DNA of 64,000 bases. Source: Xylocopa sonorina. Its lineage: Eukaryota > Arthropoda > Insecta > Hymenoptera > Apidae. Below are positions 1 through 13,420 of this stretch, one piece after another; within the stretch, counting starts at the first letter, position 1, and every line of letters begins with the position of its first letter. The DNA lies in NCBI RefSeq assembly GCF_050948175.1, contig NW_027490181.1, positions 558,001-622,000 of the forward strand, in the 5' to 3' direction. The notes under the pieces were generated by a model. That model made no database searches. It worked only from the letters and a program-made list of their open reading frames with translations, and had not been told where the DNA came from. Both the position numbers and the translations under genes were made by a program.

Positions 1-150
1 TATCGCGTTTTAAGAAGCATTAGAACTCTAATGCTACGATACGTAGACATCTGCCAACGCTATTTCCTAGCAAGGAAGTGTCGCATTTACATTATTTTGA
101 AGCAAATACGAGGTATACATAACACTGCACAATGAATATTATATCTTATT
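1..150 (+). repeat. Partial satellite unit cut by the left window edge
   Basis: The window opens at unit position 25, in the middle of the GATATC palindrome, and runs to the end of that unit at 150. Its sequence is ordinary satellite. The array therefore continues to the left of the window. Confidence 0.95.
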
Positions 151-219
151 ATGAAACATAGAAATGAGATGCGATATCGCGATTTAAGCAGCATTAGAAA
201 TCCATTTCTTCGATACGTA

Positions 220-2318
220 GACACCTGCAAACGCTACTTCCTAGCAAGGAAGTGTAGCATTTACAATCTTTTGAAGTGAATACGAGGTATACATGACACT
301 TGGCAATTAATATTGTATCTTATCATGAAACATAGAAATGAGATGCGATGTCACGTTTTAAGAAGCATTAGAACTCTACTGTTACGATACGTAGACATCT
401 GCAGACGCTATTTCCTAGCAAGGGAGTGTCGAATTTACATTCTTTTGAAGTGTAGACGAGATGTACATAACACTGCACAATAAATATTATATCTTATCAT
501 GAAACATAGAAATGAGATGCTATATCACGATTTAAGCAGCATTAGAATCTATTGCTTCGATATCTAGACATCTGCAAACGCTATTTCCTAGCAAGGGAGT
601 GTCGCGTTTATATTCATTTGAAGTGTATGCGAGGTATACATTACACTTCGCAATGATTATTATAAATTATCATGAGACATAGAAATGAGATTCGATATCG
701 CGTTTTGAGAAGCATTAGAACTCTAATTCTACGATACGTAGACATCTGTAAACGCTATTTCCTAGCAAGGGAGTGTCGCATTTACATTCTTTAGAAGAGA
801 ATACGAGGTTATGATAACACTCCACAATGAATATTATATCTTATCATGAAACAAAGAAATGAGATGCGATATCGCGATTTAAGAAGCATTTGGACTCTAT
901 TGCTTCGATACGTAGCCATCTGCAAACGCTATTTCCTAGCAAGGATGTGTCGCATTTACATTCTCTTGAAGTGAATACGAGGTATACATAACACTGCACA
1001 ATGTATAATATATCTTATAATGAAACATAGAAATGAGATGCGATATCACTTGGCAATTAATATTGTATCTTATCATGAATCATAGAAATGAGATGCGATG
1101 TCGCGTTTTAAGAAGCATTAGAAATCTATTGTTTCGATACGTAGACATCTGCAAACGCGATTTCCTAGAAAGCAAGTGTCGCATTTGCATTGTTTTGAAG
1201 TGAATACGAGGTATACATGACACTTCGCAATGAATATTGTATCTTATCAAGAAACATACAAATGAGATGCGATATCGCGTTTTAAGAAGAATTAGAACTC
1301 TATTTCTACGATACGTAGAAATCTGCAGACGCTATTTCCTAGCAAGGAAGTGTCGCATTTACATTCTTTTGAAGTGTAGAAGAGATATACATATCACTGC
1401 ACAATGAATATCATATCTTATCATGAAACATATAAATGAGATGCGATATCGCGATTTAAGAAGCATTAGAACTCTAATTCTACGATACGTAGACACCTGC
1501 AAACGCTACTTCCTAGCAAGGAAGTGTAGCATTTATAATCTTTTGAAGTGAATACGTGGAATACATGACACTTGGCAATTAATATTGTATCTTATCATGA
1601 AACATAGAAATGAGATGCGATGTCGCGTTTTAAGAAGCATTAGAACTCTACTGCTACGATACGTAGACATCTGCAGACGCTATTTCCTAGCAAGGGAGTG
1701 TCGAATTTACATTCTTTTGAAGTGTAGACGAGATATACATAACACTGCACAATAAATATTATATCTTATCATGAAACATAGAAATGAGATGCTATATCAC
1801 GATTTAAGCAGCATTAGAATCTATTGCTTCGATATCTAGACATCTGCAAACGCTATTTCCTAGCAAGGGAGTGTCGCGTTTACATTCATTTGAAGTGTAT
1901 GCGAGGTATACATTACACTTCGCAATGATTATTATATATTATCATGAAACATAGAAATGAGATGCGATATCGCGTTTGAGAAGCATTAGAACTCTAATGC
2001 TACGATACGTAGACATCTGTAAACGCTATTTCCTAGCAAGGGAGTGTCGCATTTACATTCTTTAGAAGAGAATACGAGGTTATGATAACACTCCACAATG
2101 AATATTATATCTTATCATGAAACAAAGAAATGAGATGCGATATCGCGATTTAAGAAGCATTTGGACTCTCTTGCTTCGATACGTAGCCATCTGCAAACGC
2201 TATTTCCTAGCAAGGAAGTGTCGCATTTACATTCTCTTGAAGTGAATACGAGGTATACATAACACTGCACAATGAATAATATATCTTATAATGAAACATA
2301 GAAATGAGATGCGATATC
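220..2318 (+). repeat. Duplicated block of about 5 satellite units, period 1,272 bp
   Basis: The segment from about 220 to 1,047 is repeated at about 1,492 to 2,318. Both copies carry the same ordered set of rare variants: GACACCTGC with AGTGTAGCATTTACAATC or a close form, CTTGGCAATTAATATTG, GCGATGTC, AAGGGAGTGTCG, a 1-bp shorter unit with CGATATCTAG, CGCAATGATTATTATA, and GTAGCCATCTGC. The copies differ at only some positions, so this duplication is fairly recent. The period is not a multiple of 174 because a truncated unit (1,020-1,074) lies between the copies. Confidence 0.85.
1020..1074 (+). repeat. Truncated satellite unit, 55 bp
   Basis: The first 28 bases of a unit, ending in GCGATATC, run directly into the last 27 bases of another, starting ACTTGGCAATTA. 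The middle 119 bp is missing. The left part matches the unit that follows the second copy of the neighbouring block (2,291-2,318), and the right part matches the CTTGGCAATTAATATTG variant at about 297-324. This is a deletion or unequal-exchange junction joining two unit types out of register. Confidence 0.85.
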
Positions 2319-5300
2319 GCGATTTTAGAAGCATTAGAAATCTATTGCTTCGATACGTAGACATCTGCAAACGCTATTTCCTAGCAAGGAAGTGTCGTAA
2401 TTACATTCATTTGAAGTGAATACGGGGTATACATAACACTGCACAATGAATATTATATCTTATCATGAAACATAGAAATGAGATGCGTTATCACGATTTA
2501 CGAAGCATTAGAACTCAAATGCTACGATACGTAGACATCTGCAAACGCTATTTCCTATCAAGGAAGTGTCGCATTTACATTCTTTTGAAGCGAATACGAG
2601 GTATACATAACACTGCACAATGAATATTATATCTTATCATGAAACATGGAAATGAGATGCGATATCGCGATTTAAGCAGCATTAGAAATCTATTGCTACG
2701 ATACGCAGACATCTGCAAACGCTATTTCCTAGCAAGGGAGTGTCGCGTTTACATTCATTTGAAGTGTATGCGAGGTATACATAACACTGCACAATAAATA
2801 TTATATCTTATCATGAAACATAGAAATGAGATGCGATATCGCAATTTAAGAAGCATTAGAAATCTATTGCTTCGATACGTACACATCTGCAAACGCTATT
2901 TCCTAGCAAGGAAGTGTCGCATTTACATAGTATTGAAGTGAATACGATGTATACATGACACTTCGCAATGTATATTGTATCTTATCATGAAACATAGAAT
3001 TGAGAAGCGATATCGCGTTTTAAGAAGAATTAGAACTCTATTACTTCGATACATAGACATCTGCAAACGCTATTTCCTAGGAAGGAAGTGACGCATTATC
3101 ATTCTTTTGAAGTGAATACGAGGTATATATAACACTGCACAATGAATATTATATCTTATCATGAAACATAGAAATGAGATGCGATATCGCGAATTAAGGG
3201 ACAATAGAACTCTACTTCTTTGGTACGTAGACATGTGCAAACGCTACTTCCTAGCAAGGAAGTGTCGCATTTACATTCTATTGAAGTGCATACGAGGTAT
3301 ACATGACACTCCGCAATGAATATTATATCTTATCATGAAACATAGAAATGAGATGCGATATCGCGTTTTGAGAAGCATTAGAACTCTAATGCTACGATAC
3401 GTAGACATCTCCAAACGTAATTTCCTAGCAAGGGAGTGTCGCATTTACATTCATTTGAAGTATATGCGAGGTATACATGACACTTTGCAATGATTATTAT
3501 ATATTATCATGAAACATAGAAATGAGATGCGATATCGCGTTTGGGAAGCATTAGAACACTAATGCTACGATACGTAGACATCTGCAAACGCTATTTCCTA
3601 GCAAGGGAGTGTCGCATTTACATTCTATTGAAGTGAATGCGAGGTAATGATAACACTTCTCAATGAATATTATATCTTATCTTGAAACATAGGAATGAAA
3701 TGCGATATGGCGATTTAAGAAGCAGTAGATCTCAATTGCTTCGATACGTAGACATCTGCCAACGCTATTTCCTAGCAAGGAAGTGTCGCATTCACATTCA
3801 TTTGAAGTGTATGCGAGGTATAGAAGACACTTCGCAATGAATATTATATCTTATCATGAAGCATAGAAATGAAGTGCGATATCGCTTTTTAAGTAGAATT
3901 AGAATTCTATTGCTTCGATACGTAAACAACTGCACACGCTATTTCCTAACAAGGAAGTGTCGCATTTACATTCTTTTGAAGTGAATACGAGGAATACATA
4001 ACAATCCACAATGAATATTATACCTGATCACGAAACATAGAAATGAGTTGCGACATCTCGTTTTAAGAGGCATTAGAACTCTATTTTTGCGATACGTAGA
4101 CATCTGGAAACGCCATTTCTTAGCTAGGAAGTGTCCCTATTACATTCTTTTGAAGTGAGTACGAGGTATACATAACACTGCACAATGAATATTATATCTT
4201 ATCATGATACATAGAAATGAGATGCGATATCGCGTTTAAAGTAGCATTAGAACACTATTGCTTTCATACGTAGACATCTGGATACGCTATTTGCTAGAAT
4301 GGAAGTGTCGCATTGACATTCTTTTGAAGTGAATACGAGGTATACGAAGCACTCCACAATGAATATTATATCTTATCATGAAACATAGAAATGTATGTTA
4401 AAAATTATGAAATGTAAATTAAGTGTATGCGAGGTATACTAGACACTTCGCAATGAATATTATATCTTATCATGAAATATTGAAATGAGATGTGATATGA
4501 CGATTTAAGGCGCATTAGAAGTATATTGGTTCGATACGTAGACATCTGCAAACGCTTTTTCCTAGGAAGGAAGTGTCGCATTTACATTCTTTTGAAGTGA
4601 ATTCGTGGTATACATGACACTTCGCAATGAATATTATATCTTATCATGAAACATAGAAATCAGATGCGATATGGAGTTTTAAGAAGCATTAGAACACTAT
4701 TGCTACGATACGTAGACATCTGCAAACGCTATTTCCTAGCAAGGAAGTGTCGCATTTACATTCTTTTGAAGGGAATGCGAGGTATGCATAGCACTCCACA
4801 ATGAATATTATATCTTATAACGAAACATAGAAATGGGAATCGATATCTCTTTTTGAGAAGCTTTAGAACTCTGTTGCTTCGATACGTAGACATCTGCCAT
4901 CGCTATTTCCTAGTAACGAAGTGTCGCATCTACATTCTTAGGAAGTGTAGGCGAGGTATACATAACACTTCGCAATGAATATTATATGTTGTCACGAAAC
5001 ATAGAAATGAGATGCGATATCTCGTTTTGAGAAGCATCATAACACGCTTGCTACGATACGTAGACATCTGCAAACTCTACTTCCTAGCAAGGAAGTGTCG
5101 CATTTACATTCATTTGAAGTGTATGCGAGGTATACATAACACTTCGCAATGAATATTATATGTTGTCATGAAACATAGAAATGAGATGCGATATCTCGTT
5201 TTAAGAAGCATTAAAACACGCTTGCTACGATACGTAGACATCTGCAAACTCTATTTCCTAGCAAGGAAGTATCGCATTTACATTCATTTGAAGTGTATGC

Positions 5301-6404
5301 GATGTATACGTGACACTTCGCAATGAGTATTATATCTTACCATGAAACATAGAAATGTGATATGATATCACGTTTTAAGAAGCATTAGAAATCTAATGCT
5401 ACGATACGCAGAAATCTGCAAACGCTATTTCCTAGCAAGGAAGTGTCGCATTTACATTCTGTTGAGGTGAATACGAGGTATACATAACACTCCACAATGA
5501 ATATTATATCCTGTCGTGAAACATGGATATGAGATTCGATCTTGCGATATAAGAAGCATTAGAACACTATTGCTACGATACGTAGACATCTGCAAACGCT
5601 ATTTCCTAGCAAAGAAGTGTCGCATTTACATTCTTTTGAAGTGAGTGCGATGTATTCATGACACTTCGCAATTAATATTATATCTTATCATGAAACATAG
5701 AAATGTTATGCGATATCGCGTTTTTAGAAGCATTAGAACTCTATTGCTACGATACGTATACATATGGAGACCCTATTTCCTAGCAAGGAAGTGTCGCATT
5801 TACATTCTTCTGAACTGAATACGAGGTATTCTTAACACTTCACATGAAAATTATATTTTATCATGAAACCATGAAATGAAGATCGATTTCGCGTCTTAAG
5901 AAGCATTAGAACTCCTTTGCTACGATACGTAGACATCTGCAAATGCAATTTCCTAGCAAGGAAGTGTCGCATTTACAATCTTTTGAAGTGAATACGCGGT
6001 ATACATAACACTCCACAATGAATATTATATCATATCATGAAACATAGAAATGAGATGCTATATGGCGATTTAAGAAGCATTAGAACTCTATTGCTTCGAT
6101 ACGTAGACATCTGCAAACGCTACTTCTTAGCAAGGAAGTGTCGCATTTACATTCATTTGAAGTGTATGCGAAATATACATAACATTCCACGATGAATATT
6201 ATACCTTATCACGAAACATAGAAATTAGATGCGATATCGCGATTTAAGAAGCATAAGGACTCTATTGCTACGATACGTAGACATCTGCAAACGCTATTTC
6301 CTAGCAAGGAAGTGTAGCATTTACATTTTTTTGAAGTGTAGACGAGGAATACGTAACACTTCTTAATGAATATTATATATTATCATGAAACATAGAAATG
6401 AGAT
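2319..6404 (+). repeat. Diverged monomeric satellite stretch
   Basis: Tandem units with scattered substitutions and no long HOR. A local single-unit duplication is visible: the units starting at 4,994 and 5,168 share GTTGTCA upstream, CATxATAACACGCTTG-like or AAAACACGCTTG sequence, and CAAACTCTA. Units at 3,335-3,681 carry the AGGGAGTG / CGCAATGATTATTATATATT / GTTTGxGAAGCATTAG haplotype also seen at the left edge. No gene or other feature is seen. Confidence 0.88.
4378..4471 (+). repeat. Satellite unit with 107-bp deletion and 27-bp filler
   Basis: Satellite sequence stops after unit position 16 (4,393) and resumes at unit position 124 (4,421). Between them, 4,394-4,420 is a 27-bp AT-rich stretch that does not fit the repeat. 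This is the only clearly non-satellite sequence I find in the window. Within the filler, AATGTAAAT is the reverse complement of ATTTACATT, part of the nearby unit consensus. That would fit end joining with an inverted templated insertion, though nine AT-rich bases could match by chance. Confidence 0.85.
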
Positions 6405-7428
6405 GCGATATCGCGTTTTAAGAGGCATTAGAAATCTATTGCTTCGATACGTAGACATCTGCAAACGCTATTTCCAAGCAAGGAAGTGTCGCATTTACAT
6501 TCTTTTGAAGCGTATGCGAGGTATACGTGACACTTCGCAATGAATAATATATCTTACCATGAAACATAGGAATGAGACGCGATATTTCGTTTTAAGAAGC
6601 ATTAGAACTCTATTGCTACGACACGTAGATATCTGCAAACGCTACTTCCTAGCAAGGAAGTGTCGCATCTATATTCATTTGAAGTGAATACGAGGAATAC
6701 ATGAAACTTCTCAATGAATATTATTTCTTATCATGAAACATAGAAATGTGATGTGATATCGCGTTTTAAGTAGCATTGGAACTCTATTGCTACGATACAC
6801 AGACATATGCAAACGCTATTTCCTAGCAAGGAAGTGTCGCATTTACATTTTTCTGAAGTGAATACAAGGTATACATGACACTTAGCAATTAATATTATAT
6901 TTTTTCACGAAGCATAGAAATGAGATGCGATATCCCGTTTCAGGAAGCATTAGAACTCGATTGCTTCGATATGTAGACATCTGCAATCGCTATTTCCTAG
7001 CAAGGAAGTGTCGCATTTATATTCTTTTGAAGTGAATGCGAGGTATACATAACATTGCACAATGAATATTATATATTATCATGAAACATAGAAATGAGAT
7101 GTGATATCGCGATTTAAGAAGCATTTGAACACTATTGCTTCGATATGTAGACATCTGCAAACGCTAGTTCCTTGCAAGGAAGTGTCGCATTTACATAACT
7201 TTGAAGTGAATACGAGGTATACATGACACTCCGCAATGAATATTATATCTTATCATGAAACATAGAAACGAGATGCGATATCTCGTTTTAAGAAGCATTA
7301 AAACTCTATTGCTACGATACGTAGATATCTGGATACGTTATTTCCTAACAAGGAAGTGTCGCATTTACATTCATTTGAAGTGAATACAAGGTATCCATAA
7401 CACTTCGCAATGAATATTATATCTTATC

Positions 7429-8472
7429 ATGAAACATAGAAATGAGATGCGATATTGCGTTTTGAGAAGGATTAGAACCCTAATGAAACGATACGTAGAC
7501 ATCTGCAAACGCTATTTTCTAGCAAGGAAGTGCCGCATTTACATTATTTTGAAGTGAATAGGAGGTGTACATAACACTGCACAATGAATATTATATCTTA
7601 TCATGAAACATAGAAATGATATGCGATAACTCGTTTTAAGAAGCATTAGAACTATATTGCTTCGATAAGTAGAAATCTGGAAACGCTATTTCCTAGAAAG
7701 GAAGTGTCGCATTCACATCTATTTGATGTGTAGACGAGGAATACATAAGACTTCGCAATGAACATTATATCTTATCATGAAACATAGAAATGAGATGCGA
7801 TATCGCGATTTAATATGCATTAGAACACTATTGCTACGATACGTAGACATCTGCAAACGCTATTTCCTAGCAAGGAAGTGTCGCATTTACACTCATTCGA
7901 GTAGTATGCGATGTATACATGACAATCCACTATGAATATTATATCTTATCATGAAACATACAAATGAGGAGCGATATCGCGTTTTAAGAAGCATTAGAAA
8001 TCTATTGCTACGATACGTAGGCATCTGCAAACGCTATTTTCTAGCAAGGAAGTGCCGCATTTACATTCTTTTGAAGTGAATAGGAGGTGTACATAACACT
8101 GCACAATGAATATTATATCTTATCATGAAACATAGAAATGATATGCGATAACTCGTTTCAAGAAGCATTAGAACTCTATTGCTTCGATACGTAGACATCT
8201 GGAAACGCAATTTCCTAGAATGGAAGTGTTGCATTTACATTTATTTGATGTGTAGTCGAGAAAAACATAAGACTTCGCAATGAATATTATAACTCATCAT
8301 GAAACATAGAAATGAGAAGCGATATCGCGATTTAATATGCATTAGAACACTATTGCTACGATACGTAGACATCTGCAAACACTATTTCCTAGCAAGGATG
8401 TGTCGCATTTACATTCTTTTTAAGTGAATACGAGGTACACATGGCACCTCGCAATTAATATTATATCTTATC
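7429..8472 (+). repeat. Nested 3-unit repeat (522 bp, two copies) inside HOR copy A
   Basis: Units starting at 7,429, 7,603 and 7,777 are repeated as 7,951, 8,125 and 8,299. Shared rare variants are CTATTTTCTAGC, AATAGGAGGTGTAC, GATATGCGATAACTCG, TTGATGTGTAG, CATAAGACTTCGC and the TTTAATATGCATTAG unit. These copies are more diverged from each other than copies A and B of the large HOR, so the 3-unit duplication is older. It was carried along in the later 12/13-unit amplification. Confidence 0.85.
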
Positions 8473-9518
8473 TCATGAAACATAGAAATGAGATGCGATA
8501 TCTTGTTTTAAGAAGCTTTAGAACTCTATTGCTTCGAAACGTATACATCTGCCAACGCTATTTCCTAGCAAGGAAGTGTCGCATTTACACTCATTTGAGT
8601 AGTATGCGAGGTATACATGACACTCCACTATGTATATTATATCTTATCATGAAACATACAAATGAGGAGCGATATCGCGTTTTAAGAGGCATTAGAAATC
8701 TATTGCTTCGATACGTAGACATCTGCAAACGCTATTTCCAAGCAAGGAAGTGTCGCACTTACATTCTTTTGAAGCGTATGCGAGGTATACGTGACACTTC
8801 GCAATGAATAATATATCTTACCATGAAACATAGGAATGAGACTCGATATTTCGTTTTAAGAAGCATTAGAACTCTATTGCTACGACACGTAGATATCTGC
8901 AAACGCTACTTCCTAGCAAGGAAGTGTCGCATCTATATTCATTTGAAGTGAATACGAGGAATACATGAAACTTCTCAATGAATATTATATCTTATCATGA
9001 AACATAGAAATGTGATGTGATATCGCGATTTAAGTAGCATTGGAACTCTATTGCTACGATACACAGACATATGCAAACGCTATTTCCTAGCAAGGAAGTG
9101 TCGCATTTACATTTTTCTGAAGTGAATACAAGGTATACATGACACTTAGCAATTAATATTATATTTTTTCACGAAGCATAGAAATGAGATGCGATATCCC
9201 GTTTCAAGAAGCATTAGAACTCGATTGCTTCGATATGTAGACATCTGCAATCGCTATTTCCTAGCAAGGAAGTGTCGCATTTATATTCTTTTGAAGTGAA
9301 TGCGAGGTATACATAACATTGCACAATGAATATTATATATTATCATGAAACATAGAAATGAGATGTGATATCGCGATTTAAGAAGCATTAGAACACTATT
9401 GCTTCGATATGTAGACATCTGCAAACGCTAGTTCCTTGCAAGGAAGTGTCGCATTTACGTAACTTTGAAGTGAATACGAGGTATACATGACACTCCGCAA
9501 TGAATATTATATCTTATC

Positions 9519-10562
9519 ATGAAACATAGAAATGAGATGCGATATTGCGTTTTGAGAAGGATTAGGACCCTAATGAAACGATACGTAGACATCTGCAAAC
9601 GCTATTTTCTAGCAAGGAAGTGCCGCATTTACATTATTTTGAAGTGAATAGGAGGTGTACATAACACTGCACAATGAATATTATATCTTATCATGAAACA
9701 TAGAAATGATATGCGATAACTCGTTTTAAGAAGCATTAGAACTATATTGCTTCAATAAGTAGAAATCTGGAAACGCTATTTCCTAGAAAGGAAGTGTCGC
9801 ATTCACATCTATTTGATGTGTAGACGAGGAATACATAAGACTTCGCAATGAACATTATATCTTATCGTGAAACATAGAAATGAGATGCGATATCGCGATT
9901 TAATATGCATTAGAACACTATTGCTACGATACGTAGACATCTGCAAACGCTATTTCCTAGCAAGGAAGTGTCGCATTTACACTCATTTGAGTAGTATGCG
10001 ATGTATACATGACACTCCACTATGAATATTATATCTTATCATGAAACATACAAATGAGGAGCGATATCGCGTTTTAAGAAGCATTAGAAATCTATTGCTA
10101 CGATACGTAGGCATCTGCAAACGCTATTTTCTAGCAAGGAAGTGCCGCATTTACATTCTTTTGAAGTGAATAGGAGGTGTACATAACACTGCACAATGAA
10201 TATTATATCTTATCATGAAACATAGAAATGATATGCGATAACTCGTTTCAAGAAGCATTAGAACTCTATTGCTTCGATACGTAGACATCTGGAAACGCAA
10301 TTTCCTAGAATGGAAGTGTTGCATTTACATTTATTTGATGTGTAGTCGAGAAAAACATAAGACTTCGCAATGCATATTATAGCTCATCATGAAACATAGA
10401 AATGAGATGCGATATCGCGATTTAATATGCATTAGAACACTATTGCTACGATACGTAGACATCTGCAAACACTATTTCCTAGCAAGGATGTGTCGCATTT
10501 GCATTCTTTTTAAGTGAATACGAGGTACACATGGCACCTCGCAATTAATATTATATCTTATC
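9519..10562 (+). repeat. Nested 3-unit repeat inside HOR copy B
   Basis: This is the counterpart of the nested 522-bp pair in copy A, shifted by 2,090 bp. The same AATAGGAGGTGTAC, GATAACTCG and TTTAATATGCATTAG variants occur in the same order. It confirms that the internal triplication-like structure predates the large duplication. Confidence 0.85.
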
Positions 10563-12894
10563 TCATGAAACATAGAAATGAGATGCGATATCTTGTTTTA
10601 AGAAGCTCTAGAACTCTATTGCTTCGAAACGTATACATCTGCCAACGCTATTTCCTAGCAAGGAAGTGTCGCATTTACACTCATTTGAGTAGTATGCGAG
10701 GTATACATGACACTCCACTATGTATATTATATCTTATCATGAAACATACAAATGAGGAGCGATATCGCGTTTTAAGAGGCATTAGAAATCTATTGCTTCG
10801 ATACGTAGACATCTGCAAACGCTATTTCCAAGCAAGGAAGTGTCGCATTTACATTCTTTTGAAGCGTATGCGAGGTATACGTGACACTTCGCAATGAATA
10901 ATATATCTTACCATGAAACATAGGAATGAGACGCGATATTTCGTTTTAAGAAGCATTAGAACTCTATTGCTACGACACGTAGATATCTGCAAACGCTACT
11001 TCCTAGCAAGGAAGTGTCGCATCTATATTCATTTGAAGTGAATACGAGGAATACATGAAACTTCTCAATGAATATTATATCTTATCATGAAATATAGAAA
11101 TGTGATGTGATATCGCGTTTTAAGTAGCATTGGAACTCTATTGCTACGATACACAGACATATGCAAACGCTATTTCCTAGCAAGGAAGTGTCGCATTTAC
11201 ATTTTTCTGAAGTGAATACAAGGTATACATGACACTTAGCAATTAATATTATATTTTTTCACGAAGCATAGAAATGAGATGCGATATCCCGTTTCAAGAA
11301 GCATTAGAACTCGATTGCTTCGATATGTAGACATCTGCAATCGCTATTTCCTAGCAAGGAAGTGTCGCATTTATATTCTTTTGAAGTGAATGCGAGGTAT
11401 ACATAACATTGCACAATGAATATTATATATTATCATGAAACATAGAAATGAGATGTCATATCGCGATTTAAGAAGCATTAGAACACTATTGCTTCGATAT
11501 GTAGACATCTGCAAACGCTAGTTCCTTGCAAGGAAGTGTCGCATTTACATAACTTTGAAGTGAATACGAGGTATACATGACACTCCGCAATGAATATTAT
11601 ATCTTATCATGAAACATAGAAACGAGATGCGATATGGCGATTTAAGAAGCATTAGAACTCTATTGCTTCGATACGTAGACATTTTCCAACGCTATTTCGT
11701 AGCAAGGAAGTGTCGCATTTACATTCATTTGAAGTGTATGCGAGGTATACAAGACACTGCAATGAATATTACATCTTACCACGAAACATAGAGGTGGGAT
11801 GCGATATCGCGTTTTGAGAAGCGTTAGAACTCTAATGCCGCGATAGGTAGACATCTGCAAACGCTATTTCCTAGCATGGAAGTGTGGCATTTACATTCTT
11901 TTGAAGTGTAGACGAGATATGTTTAACACTGCACAATGAATATTATATCTCATCATGAAACATAGAAACGAGATGCGATATAGCGTTATAAGAAGCATTA
12001 GAACTCTATTGCTAAGATACGTAGACATCTGCAAACGCTACTCCCTTGCAAGGAAGTGTCGCATTTACATTCTTTTGAAAGGAATACGAGGTATACATGA
12101 TAATTCGCAATGAGTATTATATCTTATCATGAAACATAGAAATGAGATGCGATATGACGATTTAAGATGCATTATAACTCTATTGCTACGATACGTAGAC
12201 ATCTGCAAACGCTATTTCCTAGCAAGGAAGTGTCGCATTTACATTCTTTTGAAGCGAATACGAGATATACATGACACTCCACAACGAGTATTATATCTAA
12301 TCATGAAACTTCGATATGAGATGCGATATCGCGATTTAAATAACATTAGAACTCTATTGCTACTATACGTAGACATCTGCAAACGCTATTTCCTAGCAAG
12401 GAAGAGTGGCATTTACATTCATTTGAAGTGTATGTGAGGTATACATGTCACTTCACAATGAATATTATATCTTATCATGAAACATAGAAGTGAGGTGCGG
12501 TATCGCGATTTAAGAAGCATTAGCACTCTATTGCTTCGATACGTAGACATCTGGAGACACTATTTCCTAGCAAGGAGGTGTCGCATTTACATTCATTTGA
12601 AGTTTATTCGAGGTATAAGTGACATTTCGCAATGAATATTATATCTTATCTTGAAACATAGAAATGAGATGCGATATCGCGTTTTAAGAAGCATTACAAC
12701 TCTATTGCTTCGATACGGAGACATCTGCGAACTCAATTTAATAGCGAGGAAGTGTCGCATTTACATTCTTTTGAAGCGAATATGAGGTATACATGACAAT
12801 TCGCAATGAATATTATATCTTATCATGAGACATAGGAATGAGATGCGATATCGCGTTTTAAGAAGCATTAGAACTATATTGCTACGATACGTAG

Positions 12895-13420
12895 ATATCT
12901 GGAAACGCTATTTCCTAGCAAGGAAGCGTCGCATTCATATTCTTTTGAAGTGAATACGTGGTATACATGACACTTGGCAATTAATTTTGTATCTTATCAT
13001 GAAACATAGAAATGAGATGCGATATCGCGTTTTAAGAAGAATTAGAACTCTATTGCTACGATACATAGACATCTGCAAACGCAATTTCCTAGCAAGTAAG
13101 TGACGCATTATCATTCTTTTGAAGTGAATACGAGGTATATATAACACTGCACAATGAATATTATATCTTATCATGAAACGTAGAAATGTGATGAGATATC
13201 GCGAATTAAGAAGCATTAGAACTCTAATGCTACGATACGTAGATATCTGGAAACGCTATTTCCTAGCAAGGAAGCGTCGCATTCATATTCTTTTGAAGTG
13301 AATGCGAGGTATACATGACACTTGGCAATTAATATTGTATCTAATCATGAAACATAGAAATGAGATGCGATATCGCGTTTTAAGAAGAATTAGAACGCTA
13401 TTGCTACGATACATAGACAT
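12895..13420 (+). repeat. Local 2-unit (348-bp) satellite duplication
   Basis: A block with GATATCTGGAAACG, GGAAGCGTCGCATTCATATTC, CACTTGGCAATTAAT, TTTTAAGAAGAATTAG and CGATACATAGAC occurs from about 12,895 and again from about 13,243. The variants are in the same order and there are a few differences. The second copy continues with ATGTGCAAACGCTACTTCC, which is itself repeated 7 units further on. Confidence 0.8.

Larger units (their letters stand above)
6405..11632 (+). repeat. HOR of 13/12 units in 2 full copies plus a partial third
   Basis: Copy A is about 6,405-8,668, copy B about 8,669-10,758, and copy C runs from there to about 11,632. The A-to-B shift is 2,264 bp (13 units plus 2 bp) for the units before 7,255 and 2,090 bp (12 units plus 2 bp) after it. 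Copy B lacks the unit at 7,255-7,428. The 2-bp TC insertion before 8,475 recurs before 10,565 and marks both copies. Copies differ by only a few bases per unit or none, for example CATTCGAG against CATTTGAG near 7,905. Confidence 0.9.

Noticed and set aside
8424..8807. 127-codon ORF, repeated at 10,514-10,897
   Set aside because: It spans two satellite units whose in-frame stops are mutated or shifted (including the 2-bp insertion before 8,475). It recurs only because the HOR is duplicated. No domain, no gene context, and the same frame is broken in neighbouring units.
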